Part shown: one piece after another, positions 62,881-64,000 of the stretch | Layout: the number at the start of each line of letters is the position of its first letter | Numbering within the stretch: the first letter of the stretch is position 1 | The notes under the pieces: model-generated | What the model was told of the DNA's origin: nothing | Database searches by the model: none | The model's input: the letters and a program-made list of their open reading frames with translations, nothing else | Assembly (NCBI RefSeq): GCF_016907715.1 | Contig: NZ_JAFBCM010000001.1 | Coordinates: 8,409,420 to 8,473,419, forward strand | Length of the DNA stretch: 64,000 nt | Direction: 5' to 3' | Source: Tenggerimyces flavus | Lineage (GTDB): Bacteria; Actinomycetota; Actinomycetes; Propionibacteriales; Actinopolymorphaceae | Made by a program: the position numbers and the translations under genes

Positions 62881-64000
62881 CAGAACGCCTCCCTCGGCGC
62901 GGAGCGGTCCTCGGTGCCCACGAGAACGTCGAGCAGTCGCTCGTAGAGCGCGATCCGCACGGCCGCGTGGGCGGGATCGCTCCAGAGGTTGGTGAGCTCG
63001 TCGGGATCGACGGCGAGGTCGTACAGCTCACCGGTGCGATCCCGTTGGGTCGCCGGAACACCGTGGTGCACGACGAGCTTCCAGTGGTCGTGCCGCAGCA
63101 TCGTCGTGTGGACGGGCGGATCGTACGGATGCCCGCTGTCGCGGTACTCGCACAACGACCAGTCGCGCTCCCACTCCGACGTCCCGGTCAGCATCGCGAG
63201 CAGGCTCGCGCCCTGATGAGCTGGCGACGGCGGCAAACCAGCGGCCTCGAGCATCGTCGGAGCGAGGTCGATCCACTGCACGAGCTCGCGTTTGCGCTGC
63301 CCTGCTGGAACGACCGCCGGCCAGCGGACCAGCAACGGGACCCGCACCGCGAACTCGTACATCATCGGGCCCTTGAGCATGAGCTGGTGGTCGCCGAGCA
63401 TCTCGCCGTGGTCGCTGGTGAAGACGACGATCGTGTCGTCGGCCAGCCCTTCCTCGTCGAGGGCGGCGAGGATGCGGCCGACCTCGTCGTCGACGAGGCT
63501 TACCATCGCGTAGTACGCCGCCCTGGTCTCCGCGAGCTCGGTAGCGGTGTACTCCGCGTAGCCTTTCGCGTGCCCCGCATAGGACTTCCGCGACGCGTCG
63601 GTGTAGATCGGCGGCTTGCTCGCCAGCTCGTCCGGGGTCGTCCGCGGCGGCGCCAGGCTCGAGGCGTCGTACCGGTCGAGGTACTCCTTCGGGGCGCCGA
63701 AGCCGTGGTGCGGGTCGAAGAAGTTCGCGATGAAGCAGAACGGCTTGTCCCGTTCGCGACTCGCCCGCAGGTAGTCGATCGTCTCCTCGCCGATCCAGTG
63801 GCTGTAGTGCCCTTCGGTCGGCATCGAGTCGAACGTGACGTCGGACTCCGGATCGAGCGCCGCCTCGTACAGCGCGGGACGGCTCGCTTTCAGCCAACGG
63901 TGGTAGGCGTTCTCCGACGATCCCGGGTACGGGTCGTGCGCCCAGCGGAACACCCGGAACCCGTCGTCCAGCCGCGGCTCGGTCCGGCCGCCGAAGCAGG
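62877..64000 (-). CDS. Sulfatase-family hydrolase (partial, 5' end outside window)
   Basis: The frame is open to the window edge (CFGGRTEPRLDDGFRVFRW precedes the first possible start at 63953), so the N-terminus is missing. That part would hold the formylglycine Cys or Ser motif that separates sulfatases from phosphonate hydrolases. Visible are FCFIANFFDPHHGFGAP, DDTIVVFTSDHGEMLGDHQLMLKG with metal ligands Asp and His, and the C-terminal RHDHWKLVVHHG and GELYDLAVDPDELTNLW strands. It may desulfate a glycan. It lies just before the operator of the arabinan genes. Confidence 0.85.
   Translation of the reverse strand, partial: CFGGRTEPRLDDGFRVFRWAHDPYPGSSENAYHRWLKASRPALYEAALDPESDVTFDSMPTEGHYSHWIGEETIDYLRASRERDKPFCFIANFFDPHHGFGAPKEYLDRYDASSLAPPRTTPDELASKPPIYTDASRKSYAGHAKGYAEYTATELAETRAAYYAMVSLVDDEVGRILAALDEEGLADDTIVVFTSDHGEMLGDHQLMLKGPMMYEFAVRVPLLVRWPAVVPAGQRKRELVQWIDLAPTMLEAAGLPPSPAHQGASLLAMLTGTSEWERDWSLCEYRDSGHPYDPPVHTTMLRHDHWKLVVHHGVPATQRDRTGELYDLAVDPDELTNLWSDPAHAAVRIALYERLLDVLVGTEDRSAPREAFW

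Noticed and set aside
1-64000. tRNA, rRNA, riboswitch, insertion sequence or phage genes
   Set aside because: Scanning by eye found no cloverleaf, no known riboswitch core, no transposase or integrase. A tool search could still find a small RNA gene.

Overview
The window is high-GC DNA (GTG starts are frequent, coding third positions are strongly G/C) from an actinobacterium. The core genes radA, disA, a divergent membrane-anchored protein, mutY, clpC, lsr2, lysS and panC occur here in the order known from the Mycobacterium tuberculosis Rv3585-Rv3603 region. That supports Actinomycetota firmly; the many secreted plant-polysaccharide enzymes, Tat signals and LacI regulators suggest a soil or plant-associated genus of the Kribbella/Nocardioides/Actinopolymorpha kind, which is inference.

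Layout. 1-5.8 kb: a hypothetical membrane-anchored protein, an iron-regulated siderophore-binding lipoprotein with a clear DtxR/IdeR box, a VOC protein, a secreted SGNH esterase, an adenine/adenosine deaminase homologue and a secreted M1 aminopeptidase. 5.9-10.6 kb (minus strand): a run of Ppx/GppA phosphatase, BadF-type sugar kinase, TIM-barrel isomerase, TetR regulator and amidohydrolase. 10.8-13 kb: a secreted subtilase. 13-13.9 kb: a gene-free block packed with hairpins. 13.9-23.2 kb: DUF998 membrane protein, Cys-rich protein, methyltransferase, radA, an ECF sigma factor with a membrane partner, a GH78 rhamnosidase and disA. 23.2-34.4 kb: repeats, then a sugar island (Gfo/Idh/MocA oxidoreductase, phosphodiesterase, 1.2 kb of tandem repeats, and a bxl-like divergon of LacI, cupin and GH3 opposite an ABC sugar importer). 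34.6-40.6 kb: conserved hypothetical, mutY, M23 peptidase, DUF402 protein, ABM-like protein and a secreted TIM-barrel/beta-propeller pair. 41-50.4 kb: clpC, lsr2, lysS, glycerophosphodiesterase, STAS protein, two DUF1707/DUF4190 paralogues, DUF2520 protein and panC, then an SDR and an ABC exporter pair. 54.6-64 kb: an MFS transporter followed by a second sugar island (GH53 galactanase, two LacI regulators, GH43 arabinanase, orphan solute-binding protein, partial sulfatase).

How it fits together. A conserved DNA-repair, c-di-AMP, proteostasis and nucleoid backbone has been split by carbohydrate-use modules. Together GH78, GH53, GH43 and GH3 would attack rhamnose-, galactan-, arabinan- and xylan-type chains, as in pectin and hemicellulose side chains. 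Two operator families can be read from the sequence: CGAAA(G/C)TTTCG at the GH3/ABC divergon and GTGANCGGTCAC at GH53, at its neighbouring LacI gene and at the solute-binding protein 5.8 kb away.

The most unusual content lies between the genes. A family of perfect hairpins shares one 9-nt loop (CATAGGTTC or AATAGGTTC) and a GGGCACC stem core while the rest of the stem changes as paired arms. A composite two-hairpin element occurs twice in inverted orientation, a long inverted repeat sits between two of the hairpins, and there are identical 32-bp palindromes and several tandem arrays. No tRNA, rRNA, CRISPR array, insertion sequence or origin was recognised.
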